Part shown: one piece after another, positions 15,868 to 26,243 of the stretch | Position numbering within the stretch: the stretch's first letter is position 1 | How the letters are laid out: each line of letters starts with the position of its first letter | Origin: Leifsonia sp. 71-9 | Lineage (GTDB): Bacteria > Actinomycetota > Actinomycetes > Actinomycetales > Microbacteriaceae | Direction of reading: 5' to 3' | Assembly: GCF_001898805.1 (NCBI RefSeq) | Contig: NZ_MKVJ01000014.1 | Location: 326,253-390,252, forward strand | Length of the DNA: 64,000 nt | Position numbers and translations under genes: made by a program | Notes under the pieces: model-generated | What the model saw: the letters and a program-made list of their open reading frames with translations, nothing else | The model's database searches: none | What the model was told of the DNA's origin: nothing

Positions 15868-16349
15868 GTCGTCGACCGCTCGTGCGCCTCCCGGCACCAC
15901 ACCATGACCTGCCGCGTCGCGGTCGCGACGACGACGCCGTCCTGGTTGCGGCCGGTGTGCTCCAGCGTGACGATCCCCTGCCCGGGGCGGGAGGCGGAGA
16001 GCCGCTTGGCGGTGACGACCGTCTCGGCGTACAGCGTGTCGCCGTGGTGCATCGGGTGCGGGAACGCGACCTGCTCGAAGCCGAGGTTGGCGACGATCGT
16101 GCCCTGCGTGAGTTGCGCCACCGACGAGCCGACCAGGGTGGAGAGGGTCAGCATCGAGTTGACGAGCCTCTCGCCGAACGGCTGGCAAGCCGACCATGCG
16201 GCGTCGAGGTGCAACGCCTGCGTGTTCATGGTCAGGGTCGTGAACAGGACGTTGTCGGCCTCGGTGAGCGTGCGCCCCGGCCGGTGCAGGTAGCGCGTCT
16301 CGAGCTCCAGCTCGTCGTAGTAGAGCCCGCGCTGCTCCACCTCCTTCAC
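15864..16349 (-). CDS. MaoC-like enoyl-CoA hydratase (leucine/itaconate pathway)
   Basis: A 161-residue hot-dog-fold hydratase of the MaoC family. Typical segments are [17 protein letters not shown] entry (residues 18-32), the substrate-binding [11 protein letters not shown], and [17 protein letters not shown]. The start is GTG, overlapping the CoA-transferase B stop by 4 bp; the upstream in-frame extension is Arg/His-rich nonsense and is rejected. The equivalent M. tuberculosis gene Rv2499c hydrates 3-methylglutaconyl-CoA and itaconyl-CoA. Here it would give 3-hydroxy-3-methylglutaryl-CoA for the lyase encoded next. Confidence 0.85.
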   Translation of the reverse strand: MKEVEQRGLYYDELELETRYLHRPGRTLTEADNVLFTTLTMNTQALHLDAAWSACQPFGERLVNSMLTLSTLVGSSVAQLTQGTIVANLGFEQVAFPHPMHHGDTLYAETVVTAKRLSASRPGQGIVTLEHTGRNQDGVVVATATRQVMVWCREAHERSTT

Positions 16350-16993
16350 GGCGCCGCCTCCAGCTCGACCGCGAGCGGCGCGCCGGTGGCGGCGACGACC
16401 TCGTCGACGGTGACGCCCGGCGCCAGCTCGCGCAGCACCAGCCCGTCCGGCGTGACGTCGATGACGGCGAGGTCGGTGATGATGCGGTCGACGCAGCCGG
16501 AACCGGTCAGCGGGAGGGTGCACTCCCGGAGGATCTTCGGGCGGCCTTCGCGGTCCACGTGCTCCATCATCACGATGAGCCGTTTGGCGCCGAACACGAG
16601 GTCCATCGCACCGCCCATCCCCTTGACCATCTTGCCGGGGATCATCCAGTTGGCGAGGTCGCCGGTCTCGGAGACCTCCATCGCGCCGAGCACCGCCACG
16701 TCGACGTGCCCGCCGCGCACCATCCCGAACGACAGCGCCGAGTCGAAGTAGGCGGCGCCGCGCTCGACGGTGACCGTCTCCTTGCCGGCGTTGATCAGGT
16801 CCGGATCCACGTCGGCGTCCGCCGGATACGGCCCGACGCCGAGCACCCCGTTCTCGGAGTGCAGGATGACCTCCACCCCGTCGGGGATGTAGTTCGGGAT
16901 GAGCGTCGGCATGCCGATCCCGAGGTTGACGTACTGGCCGTTGCGCAGCTCGCGCGCCACGCGGGCGGCGAGCTCGGTGCGGGTGAGGCTCAT
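16346..16993 (-). CDS. scoB: 3-oxoacid CoA-transferase subunit B
   Basis: A 215-residue beta subunit. The catalytic glutamate is in [10 protein letters not shown] (about residue 46), and the family end [19 protein letters not shown] is intact. Paired with ScoA it moves CoA from succinyl-CoA to acetoacetate, making the acetoacetate produced by leucine breakdown available for thiolysis. Its ATG overlaps the scoA stop by 4 bp and its own stop overlaps the hydratase start. A 3-oxoadipate transferase has the same signature; the operon argues for acetoacetate. Confidence 0.92.
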   Translation of the reverse strand: MSLTRTELAARVARELRNGQYVNLGIGMPTLIPNYIPDGVEVILHSENGVLGVGPYPADADVDPDLINAGKETVTVERGAAYFDSALSFGMVRGGHVDVAVLGAMEVSETGDLANWMIPGKMVKGMGGAMDLVFGAKRLIVMMEHVDREGRPKILRECTLPLTGSGCVDRIITDLAVIDVTPDGLVLRELAPGVTVDEVVAATGAPLAVELEAAP

Positions 16994-17751
16994 GACCGGC
17001 TCCCTTCGGCGACGGTGCGCCGCTCGATCCGCTTCTCGACGCCGGGCGCGTGGACGACCCGCTGGACGAAGATGCCCGGGCAGTGGACCGCGCCGGGATC
17101 GATCTCCCCCGGCTCCACCAGCTCCTCCACCTCGGCGATGGTGATGCGCCCGGCCATGGCGGCGAGCGGGTTGAAGTTCATCGCCGCGGCGTGGAACACG
17201 AGGTTGCCGTGCCGGTCGCCTTTCGCCGCGTGCACGAGGGCGAAAGCGGGGCGGAGCGACTCCTCCAGCACGTAGTCGGCGCCGTCGAAGGTGCGCACCT
17301 CCTTCGGCTCGGAGGCGACCGCGACCGAGCCGTCCGGCGCGTACCGGCGGGGCAGGCCGCCCTGCGCGATCTGGGTGCCGACGCCGGCCGGGGTGTAGAA
17401 GGCGGGGATGCCCGCCCCGCCCGCGCGCAGCTTCTCGGCGAGCGTGCCCTGCGGGGTGAGCTCGACCTCCAGCTCGCCCGAGAGGAACTGCCGGGCGAAC
17501 TCCTTGTTCTCCCCCACGTAGGAGCTGATCATCTTGCGGATACGTCGCTCGGCGAGCAGCAGCCCGAGGCCCCAGTCGTCGACGCCGCAGTTGTTGCTGA
17601 CCACCTCGAGGTCGGTCGTGCCGGCCTCCATCAGCGCTCCGATCAGGGCGCTCGGGATGCCGCACAGGCCGAAACCGCCGACCGCCAGGCTCGCGCCGTC
17701 GCCCACGTCCGCGACGGCCTCCGCCGCCGTGGCCACCGTCTTGTCGATCAC
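16990..17751 (-). CDS. scoA: 3-oxoacid CoA-transferase subunit A
   Basis: A 253-residue alpha subunit with the CoA-transferase family I signature [14 protein letters not shown] (residues 23-36) and the [14 protein letters not shown] and [19 protein letters not shown] stretches. It forms the heteromer with ScoB encoded next. It begins 58 bp after the acyl-CoA dehydrogenase gene, the only sizeable gap in this otherwise overlapping operon. In M. tuberculosis the sco genes sit at the other end of the homologous cluster, so the order has been rearranged. Confidence 0.92.
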   Translation of the reverse strand: MIDKTVATAAEAVADVGDGASLAVGGFGLCGIPSALIGALMEAGTTDLEVVSNNCGVDDWGLGLLLAERRIRKMISSYVGENKEFARQFLSGELEVELTPQGTLAEKLRAGGAGIPAFYTPAGVGTQIAQGGLPRRYAPDGSVAVASEPKEVRTFDGADYVLEESLRPAFALVHAAKGDRHGNLVFHAAAMNFNPLAAMAGRITIAEVEELVEPGEIDPGAVHCPGIFVQRVVHAPGVEKRIERRTVAEGSRS

Positions 17752-17809
17752 GGGATGCCTCCCTCTCTCACCGTCGAGCCTCTGTCATTGTCGCGCACCG
17801 CGGCCCGGC

Positions 17810-19027
17810 TCAGGCGGTGAAGCCGAGAGCCCGGGAGATGACCATGAGCTGGACCTCCGAGGTGCCTTCGCCGATCTCCAGGATCTTCGAGTCGCGGTAG
17901 TGGCGGGCGACCGGGTTCTCGTTGAGGAACCCGTAGCCGCCGAAGATCTGCGTGGCGTCGCGGGCGTTGTCCATCGCGGCCTCGCTGGCGGTGAGCTTGG
18001 CGATGGAGGCCTCCATCTTGAACGGCTTGCCGGCCATCAGCTTGAAGCAGGCGTCGTAGTAGGCGAGCCGGGCGGTGTGCACCCGGGCCTGCATCCGCGC
18101 GAGCTTGAAGGCGATGTGCTGGTTGGAGCCGATCGGACGGCCGAAGACGTTGCGGGTCTTGGCGTAGGCGAGCGCCTCCTCCAGGCAGCCCTGCGCGGCG
18201 CCCGTGCAGAGCGCGGCGAAGGCGACGCGCCCCTCGTCGAGGGTGGCGACGAAGTTCGCGTAGCCGCGGCCGCGCTCCCCCAGCAGGTTCTCCTCGGGCA
18301 CGTGGACGTCAGTGAGCGTCAGCGGGTGGGTGTCGGAGGTGTGCCAGCCGACCTTGTCGTAGACGGGCTCGGCGACGAAGCCGGGGGTGCCGCTCGGCAC
18401 GATGATGGCCGACAGCTCCTTCTTGATCGAGCCGTCGGCGCGGCGCTCCTCGCCGGTCACGGCGGTGATCGTGACGAGAGCGGTGATCTCGGAGCCGGAG
18501 TTGGTGATGAACTGCTTGGTCCCGTCGATGACCCACTCGCCGTCACGGAGCACGGCGGTCGTCTTGGTGCCGGAGGCGTCCGACCCGGCGTCCGCCTCGG
18601 TCAGCCCGAACCCGGCGAGCGCCTCCCCCTTCGCGAGCATCGGCAGCCAGCGCTGCTTCTGCTCCTCGCTGCCGCTGCGGAAGATCGGCATGGCGCCGAG
18701 GCCGACGCCGGCCTCCAGGGTGACGCCGATCGACTGGTCGACGCGCCCCAGCTGCTCGACCGCGAGGCACAGCGAGAGGTAGTCCTTGCCCTGGCCGCCG
18801 TACTCGACGGGGAACGGCAGCCCGAACAGCCCCATCCGGCCCATCTCGGCGATGATGCCGTACGGGAGGCTGCGCTTGGTGTCGTACTCGTACGCGGCGG
18901 GCGCGACGACGGTGTCGGCGAACTCCCGCACCTCGTCCCGCAGGGCGCGCTGCTCGGCGGTGAGCTCGAAGCCGGCGACGTCGCTGTCGGCGGCGGGGGC
19001 GGTCCGCCCGGTCATCTGCATGGTCAT
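17810..19027 (-). CDS. Acyl-CoA dehydrogenase, probably isovaleryl-CoA or branched-chain
   Basis: A 405-residue flavoprotein. Visible are the substrate/FAD motifs [20 protein letters not shown] and the C-terminal [18 protein letters not shown] followed by [14 protein letters not shown]. The Glu in GEGTSE occupies the usual catalytic-base position of short/medium-chain enzymes; classical isovaleryl-CoA dehydrogenases have Gly or Ala there and use another Glu, so the exact substrate is open. The operon (carboxylase, hydratase, lyase) makes isovaleryl-CoA the natural guess. The ATG overlaps the biotin-carboxylase subunit stop by 4 bp. The homologue in M. tuberculosis is FadE19. Confidence 0.9.
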   Translation of the reverse strand: MTMQMTGRTAPAADSDVAGFELTAEQRALRDEVREFADTVVAPAAYEYDTKRSLPYGIIAEMGRMGLFGLPFPVEYGGQGKDYLSLCLAVEQLGRVDQSIGVTLEAGVGLGAMPIFRSGSEEQKQRWLPMLAKGEALAGFGLTEADAGSDASGTKTTAVLRDGEWVIDGTKQFITNSGSEITALVTITAVTGEERRADGSIKKELSAIIVPSGTPGFVAEPVYDKVGWHTSDTHPLTLTDVHVPEENLLGERGRGYANFVATLDEGRVAFAALCTGAAQGCLEEALAYAKTRNVFGRPIGSNQHIAFKLARMQARVHTARLAYYDACFKLMAGKPFKMEASIAKLTASEAAMDNARDATQIFGGYGFLNENPVARHYRDSKILEIGEGTSEVQLMVISRALGFTA

Positions 19028-21093
19028 GGGGTTCCTGTCTCTCGTGGTGACTGTCCATGGGGTTCCGCGTCGTCGGGCGATGGTGTCGCGTCGACGCGGG
19101 CGACGAGCTGATCGAGCCGCACGAGGTCGCCGGTGGCGACCTGCACGCGGACGACGCCCGAGATCGGGGCGAGGAGGCGGTGCTCCATCTTCATGGCCTC
19201 CACGACGGCCACGGTGTCTCCCGCCGCCACCGCGTCCCCGTCGGCGACCGGCACGGCCACGACGGTCCCCGGCATGGGCGAGCGCAGCTCGGGATGCGCG
19301 GCCGCGTCGCCGCGCTCGACCGCGGCGAGCGCCTCGGCCAGCCGCTCCTCCCGCGTGCGCAGCCGCAGGCCGCGGGTGCGTCCGCCGCTCGCGAGCCAGA
19401 GGGTGGGGCCGTCCAGCGCGATGTCGTATCCGGCCGTGATGCCGTCGAGGGTGAGGAGGGCGTGGTCCGGCTCGCCGTCGCGGCCGGGGTGCACCGTGAG
19501 CTCGGTGGTGTGCTCCGCGTCGCCGAGCAGCACGCGAGCGCCGTCGTCGGCGACCGCGACGGTCGTCCCGTCCACGTCGTACGACACCGGGCGGGGGCTC
19601 GCCATCCGCCAGCCCGAGGGCGCGGACCACAGCGCACCGGCGCCGTGCGGGGCGACGGCCTCCCGGGCACGATGAGCGAGCAGCGCCGCCAGCACGACCT
19701 CCGAGACCGACGACGCCGCGGGTTCGCGCTCGGAGTGCCGGCGGTCGATGAGCGTGGTGTCCATCGTCCCGTCCACGACCTCCGGGTCGGCGAGCAGGTC
19801 GCGCAGCCAGCCCACGTTGTTCGTCGCGCCCAGGATGCTGGTGCGCGCGAGGGCGGCGTCGAGCCGGGCCAGAGCGGAGGGACGGTCCTCGCCCCAGGCG
19901 ATCACCTTCGACAGCATCGGGTCGTACTCGGTGACGACCTCCAGCCCGGCCGCGAGCCCGCTGTCGACGCGGACGCCCTCCCCGGTCGGCTCCCGGAGCG
20001 CGAGGACGCGACCGCCTCCGGGGAGGAAGCCCCGGTCTGGGTCCTCGGCATAGACGCGGGCCTCGACGGCGTGCCCGTCCAGGCGCACGTCCCGCTGCGC
20101 GAAGCCGAGCGGCTCCCCCGCGGCGATGCGCAGCTGCCACTCCACCAGGTCGAGGCCGGTGACCAGCTCGGTGACGGGATGCTCGACCTGCAGCCGGGTG
20201 TTCATCTCCATGAAGAAGAACTCGTCCGGCGCCTCCGCCGAGACGAGGAACTCCACGGTGCCGGCGCCGACGTAGTCCACGCTCTCGGCCACGCGGCACG
20301 CGGCGGCACCGATCCGCGCCCGGGTCTCGCCGTCGAGCAGGGCGGAGGGGGCCTCCTCGATCACCTTCTGGTGGCGGCGCTGGAGCGAGCACTCGCGCTC
20401 GCCGAGGTGCACGACCGTGCCGTGCGTGTCGGCCAGCACCTGCACCTCGATGTGGCGGGGCGCGTCGACGAGGCGCTCCAGGAAGAGGGTGTCGTCGCCG
20501 AAAGCGGAGGCGGCGACCCGTCGGGCGGTGCGCAGCGCCTCCGGCAGGTCGGCCGCGTCGCGCACGGCCTGCATCCCCTTGCCGCCGCCGCCCGCGGACG
20601 GCTTGACCAGCACCGGGAAGCCGATCCGCCGGGCGGCGGCGATCAGGGCGCCGTCGTCGAGCTCGGGTTCCGCGATACCCGGGATGGTCGGCACGCCGTG
20701 CGACTCCACCTCGCGCTTCGCGGCGATCTTGTCGCCCATGACCTCCAACGCGTGGACGCCCGGGCCGACGAAGACGACGCCGGCGGCCGCGCAGGCCTGG
20801 GCGAGCTCGGCGTTCTCGGAGAGGAACCCGTAGCCAGGATGCACGGCTCCCGCACCGGTCGCGGTGGCGGCGGCGACGATCGCGTCGACGTCGAGATAGC
20901 TCTCGCGGGCGGGCGCCGGGCCCAGCCGCACGGCGACGTCGGCGAGCGCGACGTGCGGGGCGTTCCGGTCGGCGTCGCTGTAGACGGCGACGGAGCGGAT
21001 CCCGAGGCGGCGCAGGGTGCGGATGATGCGGCAGGCGATCTCGCCGCGGTTGGCGACGAGCACGGAGTCGAACGGGAGGGTCACGGCGATCAC
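19024..21093 (-). CDS. 3-methylcrotonyl-CoA carboxylase, biotin-containing alpha subunit
   Basis: A 689-residue protein with biotin carboxylase at residues about 6-450 (ATP-grasp loop [26 protein letters not shown] near 290) and a biotinyl domain at the C-terminus with biotin attachment in VVEAMKMEH (about residue 640). Together with the beta subunit it carboxylates a branched enoyl-CoA. The start is GTG, overlapping the beta-subunit stop by 4 bp; a second GTG four codons later is an alternative. The M. tuberculosis counterpart is AccA1. The gene lies between the beta subunit and the dehydrogenase that makes its substrate. Confidence 0.93.
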   Translation of the reverse strand: MIAVTLPFDSVLVANRGEIACRIIRTLRRLGIRSVAVYSDADRNAPHVALADVAVRLGPAPARESYLDVDAIVAAATATGAGAVHPGYGFLSENAELAQACAAAGVVFVGPGVHALEVMGDKIAAKREVESHGVPTIPGIAEPELDDGALIAAARRIGFPVLVKPSAGGGGKGMQAVRDAADLPEALRTARRVAASAFGDDTLFLERLVDAPRHIEVQVLADTHGTVVHLGERECSLQRRHQKVIEEAPSALLDGETRARIGAAACRVAESVDYVGAGTVEFLVSAEAPDEFFFMEMNTRLQVEHPVTELVTGLDLVEWQLRIAAGEPLGFAQRDVRLDGHAVEARVYAEDPDRGFLPGGGRVLALREPTGEGVRVDSGLAAGLEVVTEYDPMLSKVIAWGEDRPSALARLDAALARTSILGATNNVGWLRDLLADPEVVDGTMDTTLIDRRHSEREPAASSVSEVVLAALLAHRAREAVAPHGAGALWSAPSGWRMASPRPVSYDVDGTTVAVADDGARVLLGDAEHTTELTVHPGRDGEPDHALLTLDGITAGYDIALDGPTLWLASGGRTRGLRLRTREERLAEALAAVERGDAAAHPELRSPMPGTVVAVPVADGDAVAAGDTVAVVEAMKMEHRLLAPISGVVRVQVATGDLVRLDQLVARVDATPSPDDAEPHGQSPRETGTP

Positions 21094-22652
21094 ATCCGGA
21101 AGAGCCCGAAGGCGGTGTCGGGCAGCGGGCTGCGGGAGCAGACGTCGAGCGCGAGGCCCAGGACGGTGCGGGTCTCGGCGGGGTCGATCACGCCGTCGTC
21201 CCACAGGCGGGCGGTCGAGTAGTAGGGGTCGCCCTGCTCCTCGTAACGCTCGGCGATGGGAGCACGGAAGGCGGCCTCGTCCTCGGCGCTCCACTCCTCG
21301 CCGTTGCCCTCGAGCTGATCGCGCTTCACGGTCGCGAGCACGCTCGCGGCCTGCGCTCCCCCCATCACGGAGATGCGCGCGGCCGGCCACATCCACAGGA
21401 AGCGGGGCGAGTACGCGCGACCGCACATCGAGTAGTTGCCGGCGCCGAACGAGCCGCCGATCACCACGGTGAGCTTGGGCACGCGCGCCGTCGCGACGGC
21501 GGTGACCATCTTCGCGCCGTTCTTGGCGATGCCGCCGGCCTCGTAGTCGCGGCCGACCATGAAGCCGGAGATGTTCTGCAGGAACAGCAGCGGGATGCCG
21601 CGCTGGTCGCACAGCTCAATGAAGTGGGCACCTTTCAGCGCCGACTCGCTGAAGAGCACGCCGTTGTTGGCGACGATGCCCACCGGGTGGCCGTGGATGC
21701 GGGCGAAGCCGGTGACGAGCGTCGTGCCGTACTCGGGCTTGAACTCGTGCAGTCCCCCGGCGTCCACGATCCGGTCGATCACCTCGTGCACGTCGTACGG
21801 CGCTTGCACGTCCACGGGCACGACGTCGTAGAGGCCGGCCGGATCGGCGGCGGGCTCCAGCGCGGGCACGACCTCCCAGGCGGGCGCGGCGGGCTGCGGC
21901 AGGGTGGCGACGATGTCCCGCACGATCGCGAGCGCGTGCTCGTCGTTCTCGGCGAGGTGGTCGACGACGCCGGAGGTGCGGGCGTGGAGGTCGCCCCCGC
22001 CCAGCTCCTCGGCCGTCACGATCTCGCCGATCGCCGCCTTCACCAGCGGAGGCCCGCCGAGGAAGATCGTGCCCTGGTTGCGCACGATCACGGTCTCGTC
22101 GCTCATCGCCGGGACGTACGCGCCGCCCGCCGTGCACGACCCGAGCACCGCGGCGATCTGCGCGATCTTCGCCGCCGAGAGCCGGGCCTGGTTGTAGAAG
22201 ATGCGGCCGAAGTGGTCGCGGTCGGGGAACACGTCGTCCTGCATCGGCAGGAATGCTCCGCCCGAGTCGACGAGGTAAATACACGGCAGGTGGTTCTCGA
22301 GCGCGATCTCCTGCGCGCGCAGGTGCTTCTTGACCGTCATCGGGTAGTAGGTGCCGCCCTTGACCGTGGCGTCGTTGCACACGACCATCACGTGCCGGCC
22401 GTGGACCAGGCCGATGCCGGCGATCACACCGGCGGCCGGGCTCTCGTCGCCGTACATCCCGGTCGCCGCCAGCGGCGCGATCTCGAGGAACGGGCTGCCC
22501 TCGTCGAGCAGGGTGTCGATGCGGTCGCGCGGGAGCAGCTTGCCGCGGGCGAGATGGCGCTCGCGGGAGCGCTCCGGACCTCCCGCCGCCGCGACGGCGA
22601 GACGCTCGCGCAGCTCGGCGACCAGCTCGCGCTGGGTGGTGGTGGCGGGCAT
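21090..22652 (-). CDS. 3-methylcrotonyl-CoA carboxylase, carboxyltransferase beta subunit
   Basis: A 520-residue carboxyltransferase with the two crotonase-like halves of the family: [12 protein letters not shown] and [16 protein letters not shown] in the first, [19 protein letters not shown] and [16 protein letters not shown] in the second. These stretches are characteristic of methylcrotonyl-CoA rather than propionyl-CoA carboxylases. It is the first gene of the operon. An ATG eight codons upstream (22676) is in frame, but the ATG used here has an AGGGAG ribosome site, whereas the upstream one abuts the operator. The M. tuberculosis counterpart is AccD1. Confidence 0.93.
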   Translation of the reverse strand: MPATTTQRELVAELRERLAVAAAGGPERSRERHLARGKLLPRDRIDTLLDEGSPFLEIAPLAATGMYGDESPAAGVIAGIGLVHGRHVMVVCNDATVKGGTYYPMTVKKHLRAQEIALENHLPCIYLVDSGGAFLPMQDDVFPDRDHFGRIFYNQARLSAAKIAQIAAVLGSCTAGGAYVPAMSDETVIVRNQGTIFLGGPPLVKAAIGEIVTAEELGGGDLHARTSGVVDHLAENDEHALAIVRDIVATLPQPAAPAWEVVPALEPAADPAGLYDVVPVDVQAPYDVHEVIDRIVDAGGLHEFKPEYGTTLVTGFARIHGHPVGIVANNGVLFSESALKGAHFIELCDQRGIPLLFLQNISGFMVGRDYEAGGIAKNGAKMVTAVATARVPKLTVVIGGSFGAGNYSMCGRAYSPRFLWMWPAARISVMGGAQAASVLATVKRDQLEGNGEEWSAEDEAAFRAPIAERYEEQGDPYYSTARLWDDGVIDPAETRTVLGLALDVCSRSPLPDTAFGLFRM

Positions 22653-22678
22653 CGTGCTCCCTGTCGTCGTCGACATTC

Positions 22679-22696
22679 GGTTAGTGTTCGCTAACC
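22679..22696. promoter_or_regulatory. Operator 1 between the leucine operon and its TetR gene
   Basis: GGTTAGTGTTCGCTAACC: arms GGTTAG/CTAACC around six bases. It is one of two near-identical sites in the short divergent intergenic region, placed to control the carboxylase operon. Confidence 0.75.
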
Positions 22697-22704
22697 CAGT
22701 TTTA

Positions 22705-22722
22705 GGTTAGTGTTCATTAACC
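22705..22722. promoter_or_regulatory. Operator 2 between the leucine operon and its TetR gene
   Basis: GGTTAGTGTTCATTAACC: arms GGTTA/TAACC and the same GTTAGTGTTC left half as operator 1, starting 26 bp to its right. Two sites in one intergenic region suggest that the TetR-family protein represses both its own gene and the catabolic operon. Confidence 0.75.
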
Positions 22723-22749
22723 CAAATGTCCACCCTCTCGGGAGACCGC

Positions 22750-23364
22750 ATGACCGATCTCGACGCCCCCGGCCGGCCCACCCAGCGCAGCCGCGCCAAG
22801 GCCGACCGCCGCGCGGCCCTGCTCGACGCCGCCGCCGGGCTGTTCGCCGAGCGCGGCTACAACGGGGTCTCGATCGAAGACCTCGGATCGGCGGTCGGCG
22901 TGAGCGGCCCCGCCGTGTACCGGCACTTCCCCTCCAAGCAGGCGGTGCTCGCCGCCCTGTTGGTCGACGTGAGCCAGGGGCTCCTCGACGGCGGCACGAC
23001 CGTGCAGGAGGAGAGCGGGGATGCGGCCGGCGCCCTCCGCGCCCTGATCGCCTTCCACGTCGACTTCGCGCTCGGCGCGCCCGACACCATCCGCGTGCAG
23101 GACCGCGATCTCGACGCCCTCCCCGGCGACGACCGGCGCGAGGTCCGCCGCCTCCAGCGCCGCTACGTCGACCTGTGGACCCGCGTGCTCGGCGAGCTCC
23201 ACCCCTCCCTCGCCCCGGACGAGCTGCGCGTGCGCGTGCAGGCGACCTTCGGTCTCATCAACTCCACCCCGCACTCCGCGCGCGTCGGCTCGGCGCACGC
23301 CGACGAGGCCGCCGTGCGCCCGGTCCTGGAGCGGATGGCGTGGGCGGCGCTCACGGCCCGCTGA
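22750..23364 (+). CDS. TetR-family repressor of the leucine catabolism operon
   Basis: A 204-residue regulator. The helix-turn-helix is GVSIEDLGSAVGVSGPAVYRHFPSK (split here: recognition part SGPAVYRHF) near residues 37-60. It is divergent from the carboxylase operon, as is the TetR gene Rv2506 from the homologous M. tuberculosis cluster, and two matching palindromes lie between. The ATG used has GGGAGA four bases upstream; an in-frame ATG at 22726 abuts operator 2 and lacks a ribosome site. The ligand is probably a pathway acyl-CoA, which is inference. Confidence 0.9.
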   Translation: MTDLDAPGRPTQRSRAKADRRAALLDAAAGLFAERGYNGVSIEDLGSAVGVSGPAVYRHFPSKQAVLAALLVDVSQGLLDGGTTVQEESGDAAGALRALIAFHVDFALGAPDTIRVQDRDLDALPGDDRREVRRLQRRYVDLWTRVLGELHPSLAPDELRVRVQATFGLINSTPHSARVGSAHADEAAVRPVLERMAWAALTAR

Positions 23365-23429
23365 CCCGCTGCCGCCACGTCACCGGCGTGCGTTAGGGTC
23401 CAAGGAAGGCACCGAGCACGAGGAGGGAC

Positions 23430-26057
23430 GTGGGCGACGACACCCCCAGACTGCGACGGCACCATCGGGTCCTGCGCGCCGTGGGCGGCATCCTGGCCGT
23501 GCTCCTGGTCGTGGCGGCGATCGCCGGCGGCGTCGGCTTCTGGACCGTGACGCGCTCGTTCCCGCAGACCTCCGGATCGCTCGACGTGCCCGGCCTCCAG
23601 AAGCCCGTGACCGTCTACCGCGACGGCGCCGGCATCCCGCAGATCGTCGCCTCCACCGCGGACGACCTCTTCCGCGCGCAAGGATTCGTGCACGCCCAGG
23701 ACCGCTTCTGGGAGATGGACTTCCGCCGGCACGTCACCGCGGGCCGGCTCTCGGAGATGTTCGGCGCGAGCCAGGTGCCGACCGACATCTTCATCCGCAC
23801 CCTCGGCTGGCGCCGCGTCGCCGAGCAGGAGGTGAAGCTCCTCGACCCGACGGCGCTCCGCTACTACCAGGACTACGCCGACGGGGTGAACGCGTACCTG
23901 GCCGCGCACTCCGGGGCCGAGCTGAGCGTCGAGTACGCCGTGCTCGGCCTGCAGAACCCCGGCTACAAGCCGGAGAAGTGGACCCCGGCGGACTCCATCG
24001 CCTGGCTCAAGGCGATGGCGTGGGACCTCCGCTCCAATCTGGAGGAGGAGGTGGACCGCGGGCTGCTGGCCGCCTCCCTCACCCCGCAGCAGATCGCCGA
24101 CCTCCACCCGGGCTACGACTACGCAGCGCACCCGACCATCACCGCGGAGGGCGGCGGGGACCCGGCACGGACGACACCCGACACCCCGAGCACCGCCTCC
24201 GCGGCGGATGCCGGGGCCGCCGCGTCGAACGGGACGGACGCGCAGGCGCTCGCCGCCGCACCGCCCGCGGACTACCGCGCGCAGCTGGAGCAGGTGTCGG
24301 CCAGCCTTGAGTCCCTCCCCCGCCTGATGGGTCCGGCCGGCAGCGACATCGGCTCCAACTCCTGGGTCGTCTCCGGCGCCCTCACCGCCACCGGCAAGCC
24401 GCTGCTCGCCAACGACCCGCACCTCGGCGCGTCCATGCCGTCGGTCTGGTACCAGGTCGGGCTGCACTGCGCGACCGTGAACGCGGAGTGCCCGTTCGAC
24501 GTCAGCGGCTTCGGGTTCTCCGGGTTCCCCGGCGTCGTCATCGGGCACAACGACCGCGTCTCCTGGGGGTTCACCAACCTCGGCCCCGACGTCGCGGACC
24601 TCTACGTCGAGAAGGTCACCGGCGACACCTACGAGTACGACGGCGCGCAGGTGCCGCTCGAGATCCGCCACGAGACGATCAGGGTTGCGGGCGGCAAGGA
24701 TGTCGACCTCACCATCCGCTCCACCCGTCACGGTCCGCTCATCACCGATCTCAGCGACGACTACGCGGCGATCGCGAAGGACCAGGCCGGCAAGCTCGGG
24801 GTGCCCGCGCAGGAGTACCAGCTCTCGCTGGAGTGGACCGCGCTCACGCCCGGCCCCACCGCGGGCGCCATCTTCGCCTTCGACACCGCCACCGACTGGG
24901 CGAGCTTCCGCGCCGCGGCCGCGGACTTCCAGGTGCCGTCGCAGAACCTCGTCTACGCCGACGTGGACGGTCACATCGGCTACCAGGCGCCGGGCTCCGT
25001 CCCGATCCGGGCCGCCGGGGACGGGACCGTGCCCGTTCCGGGCTGGACGAGCCAGTACGGCTGGGTGGGCACCGTTCCGTACGACCAGCTCCCGTCGGTG
25101 CTCGACCCGCCCAGCGGGTACATCGTCACCGCCAACAACGCCGCGGTCGGCCCCGACTACCCCGTCATGATCACCCGCGACTGGGAGTACGGCTACCGCG
25201 CCAACCAGATCGCCGTGCGAGTGCAGGCGCTCGTCGCCGCCGGCGCGAAGATCACCGCCGCGCAGATGGCCGCCATCCAGGGCGACACCTACGATGCGAA
25301 CGCGGCAACGCTCGTCCCGCTGCTGCGGACCGTCGGCGAGGCCGCAGAGCCGGGCTCCGGGGCCGCGCGCGGTGCCGCGCTGCTCGCCGGCTGGGACTTC
25401 CACGACGACGCCGACAGCGCCGCCGCCGCCTACTTCAACGTGTTCTGGAAGAACCTCCTGCACGACGCCTTCGGCCGCAAGCTCCCCGCATCCGCCCCGC
25501 CTGCGGGAGGGGACCGCTGGTTCGCCGTGGTGCAGAATCTCGTCACCCAGCCCGACTCGGCCTGGTGGGCGGACTCCGACCTCGGGACCAGCGACCGCGA
25601 CGGCATGATCGCCCGCGCCGCCGACCAGGCCTGGACCGAGGCGCGCTCACTGATGGGCGACGACCCCGCGCACTGGCGCTGGGACCGCATCCACACGCTC
25701 ACCCTGACCAACGCCAGCCTCGGCAGCTCCGGGATCGCGCCCGTGGAGTGGCTGCTCAACCGCGGCCCCTACCCGGTCGGCGGCGGGTCCAGCGTCGTCG
25801 ACGCCACCGGGTGGGATGCATCCGTCGGCTACGGAGCCGACCGCGTCCCGTCGATGCGCATGATCGTCGACCTGGCGGACTTCGACCGCAGCCGCTGGAT
25901 CAACCTCGCCGGCTCCTCCGGCCACGCCTTCGACCCCCACTACGCCGACCAGACCGACCTCTGGGCCGTGAACAAGACCCTCCCCTGGCCCTTCAGCCGC
26001 ACCGCCATCGCCGCGTCCGCCACGCAGACGCTCACGCTGCACCCGTCGTCGCGCTGA
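23430..26057 (+). CDS. Penicillin acylase family (Ntn-hydrolase) protein
   Basis: An 875-residue N-terminal-nucleophile hydrolase precursor. One membrane segment near residues 17-40 anchors or secretes it. The alpha chain is about residues 50-290, with an Ala/Thr/Pro-rich spacer at about 240-280. The nucleophile is Ser309 in SDIGSNSWVVSG, where autocleavage would free the beta chain. The family hydrolyses amide bonds of beta-lactams, acyl-homoserine lactones or N-acyl amino acids; the natural substrate here is unknown. The start is GTG with a perfect AGGAGG three bases upstream, and a TAGGGT hexamer at about 23394 can be its -10. Confidence 0.92.
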   Translation: MGDDTPRLRRHHRVLRAVGGILAVLLVVAAIAGGVGFWTVTRSFPQTSGSLDVPGLQKPVTVYRDGAGIPQIVASTADDLFRAQGFVHAQDRFWEMDFRRHVTAGRLSEMFGASQVPTDIFIRTLGWRRVAEQEVKLLDPTALRYYQDYADGVNAYLAAHSGAELSVEYAVLGLQNPGYKPEKWTPADSIAWLKAMAWDLRSNLEEEVDRGLLAASLTPQQIADLHPGYDYAAHPTITAEGGGDPARTTPDTPSTASAADAGAAASNGTDAQALAAAPPADYRAQLEQVSASLESLPRLMGPAGSDIGSNSWVVSGALTATGKPLLANDPHLGASMPSVWYQVGLHCATVNAECPFDVSGFGFSGFPGVVIGHNDRVSWGFTNLGPDVADLYVEKVTGDTYEYDGAQVPLEIRHETIRVAGGKDVDLTIRSTRHGPLITDLSDDYAAIAKDQAGKLGVPAQEYQLSLEWTALTPGPTAGAIFAFDTATDWASFRAAAADFQVPSQNLVYADVDGHIGYQAPGSVPIRAAGDGTVPVPGWTSQYGWVGTVPYDQLPSVLDPPSGYIVTANNAAVGPDYPVMITRDWEYGYRANQIAVRVQALVAAGAKITAAQMAAIQGDTYDANAATLVPLLRTVGEAAEPGSGAARGAALLAGWDFHDDADSAAAAYFNVFWKNLLHDAFGRKLPASAPPAGGDRWFAVVQNLVTQPDSAWWADSDLGTSDRDGMIARAADQAWTEARSLMGDDPAHWRWDRIHTLTLTNASLGSSGIAPVEWLLNRGPYPVGGGSSVVDATGWDASVGYGADRVPSMRMIVDLADFDRSRWINLAGSSGHAFDPHYADQTDLWAVNKTLPWPFSRTAIAASATQTLTLHPSSR

Positions 26058-26091
26058 GCGCGACGCGGCGCGCGCGGCCGCTGAACGGTCA

Positions 26092-26172
26092 CAACACGCC
26101 CTTCTCGCGCCGCGTGGCACACGCACGAGGGCGTGTCACGACGAGTGAGCCGCGCTCATCCACAGTGCGCGC
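26092..26172. repeat. 81-bp direct repeat, copy 1, with CACGCCCT hairpin
   Basis: It begins CAACACGCCCTTCTCGCGCC and ends CACAGTGCGCGC. Copy 2 (26244-26324) differs at only two positions and starts 152 bp later. Inside each copy, ACACGCCCT pairs with AGGGCGTGT across about 25 bases. Together they fill most of the 378-bp gap between the convergent acylase and citrate synthase genes, in which I see no reading frame of a known kind. Confidence 0.8.
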
Positions 26173-26243
26173 GGGGAACGTGCGTGCGGGGCGACGCGCC
26201 GCATTCGCGGCGCCCTCCCGCACCGCTCACCCGCGAACGGCCG

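Noticed and set aside
15868..16197. A 110-codon upstream extension of the CitE-like lyase
   Set aside because: It is the hydratase gene read in another frame; the GTG overlapping the hydratase stop matches the operon's other junctions.
23163..25463. A minus-strand open frame of over 750 codons opposite the penicillin-acylase gene
   Set aside because: It is antisense to a clear Ntn-hydrolase gene, of Val/Gly/Arg-rich composition without motifs.
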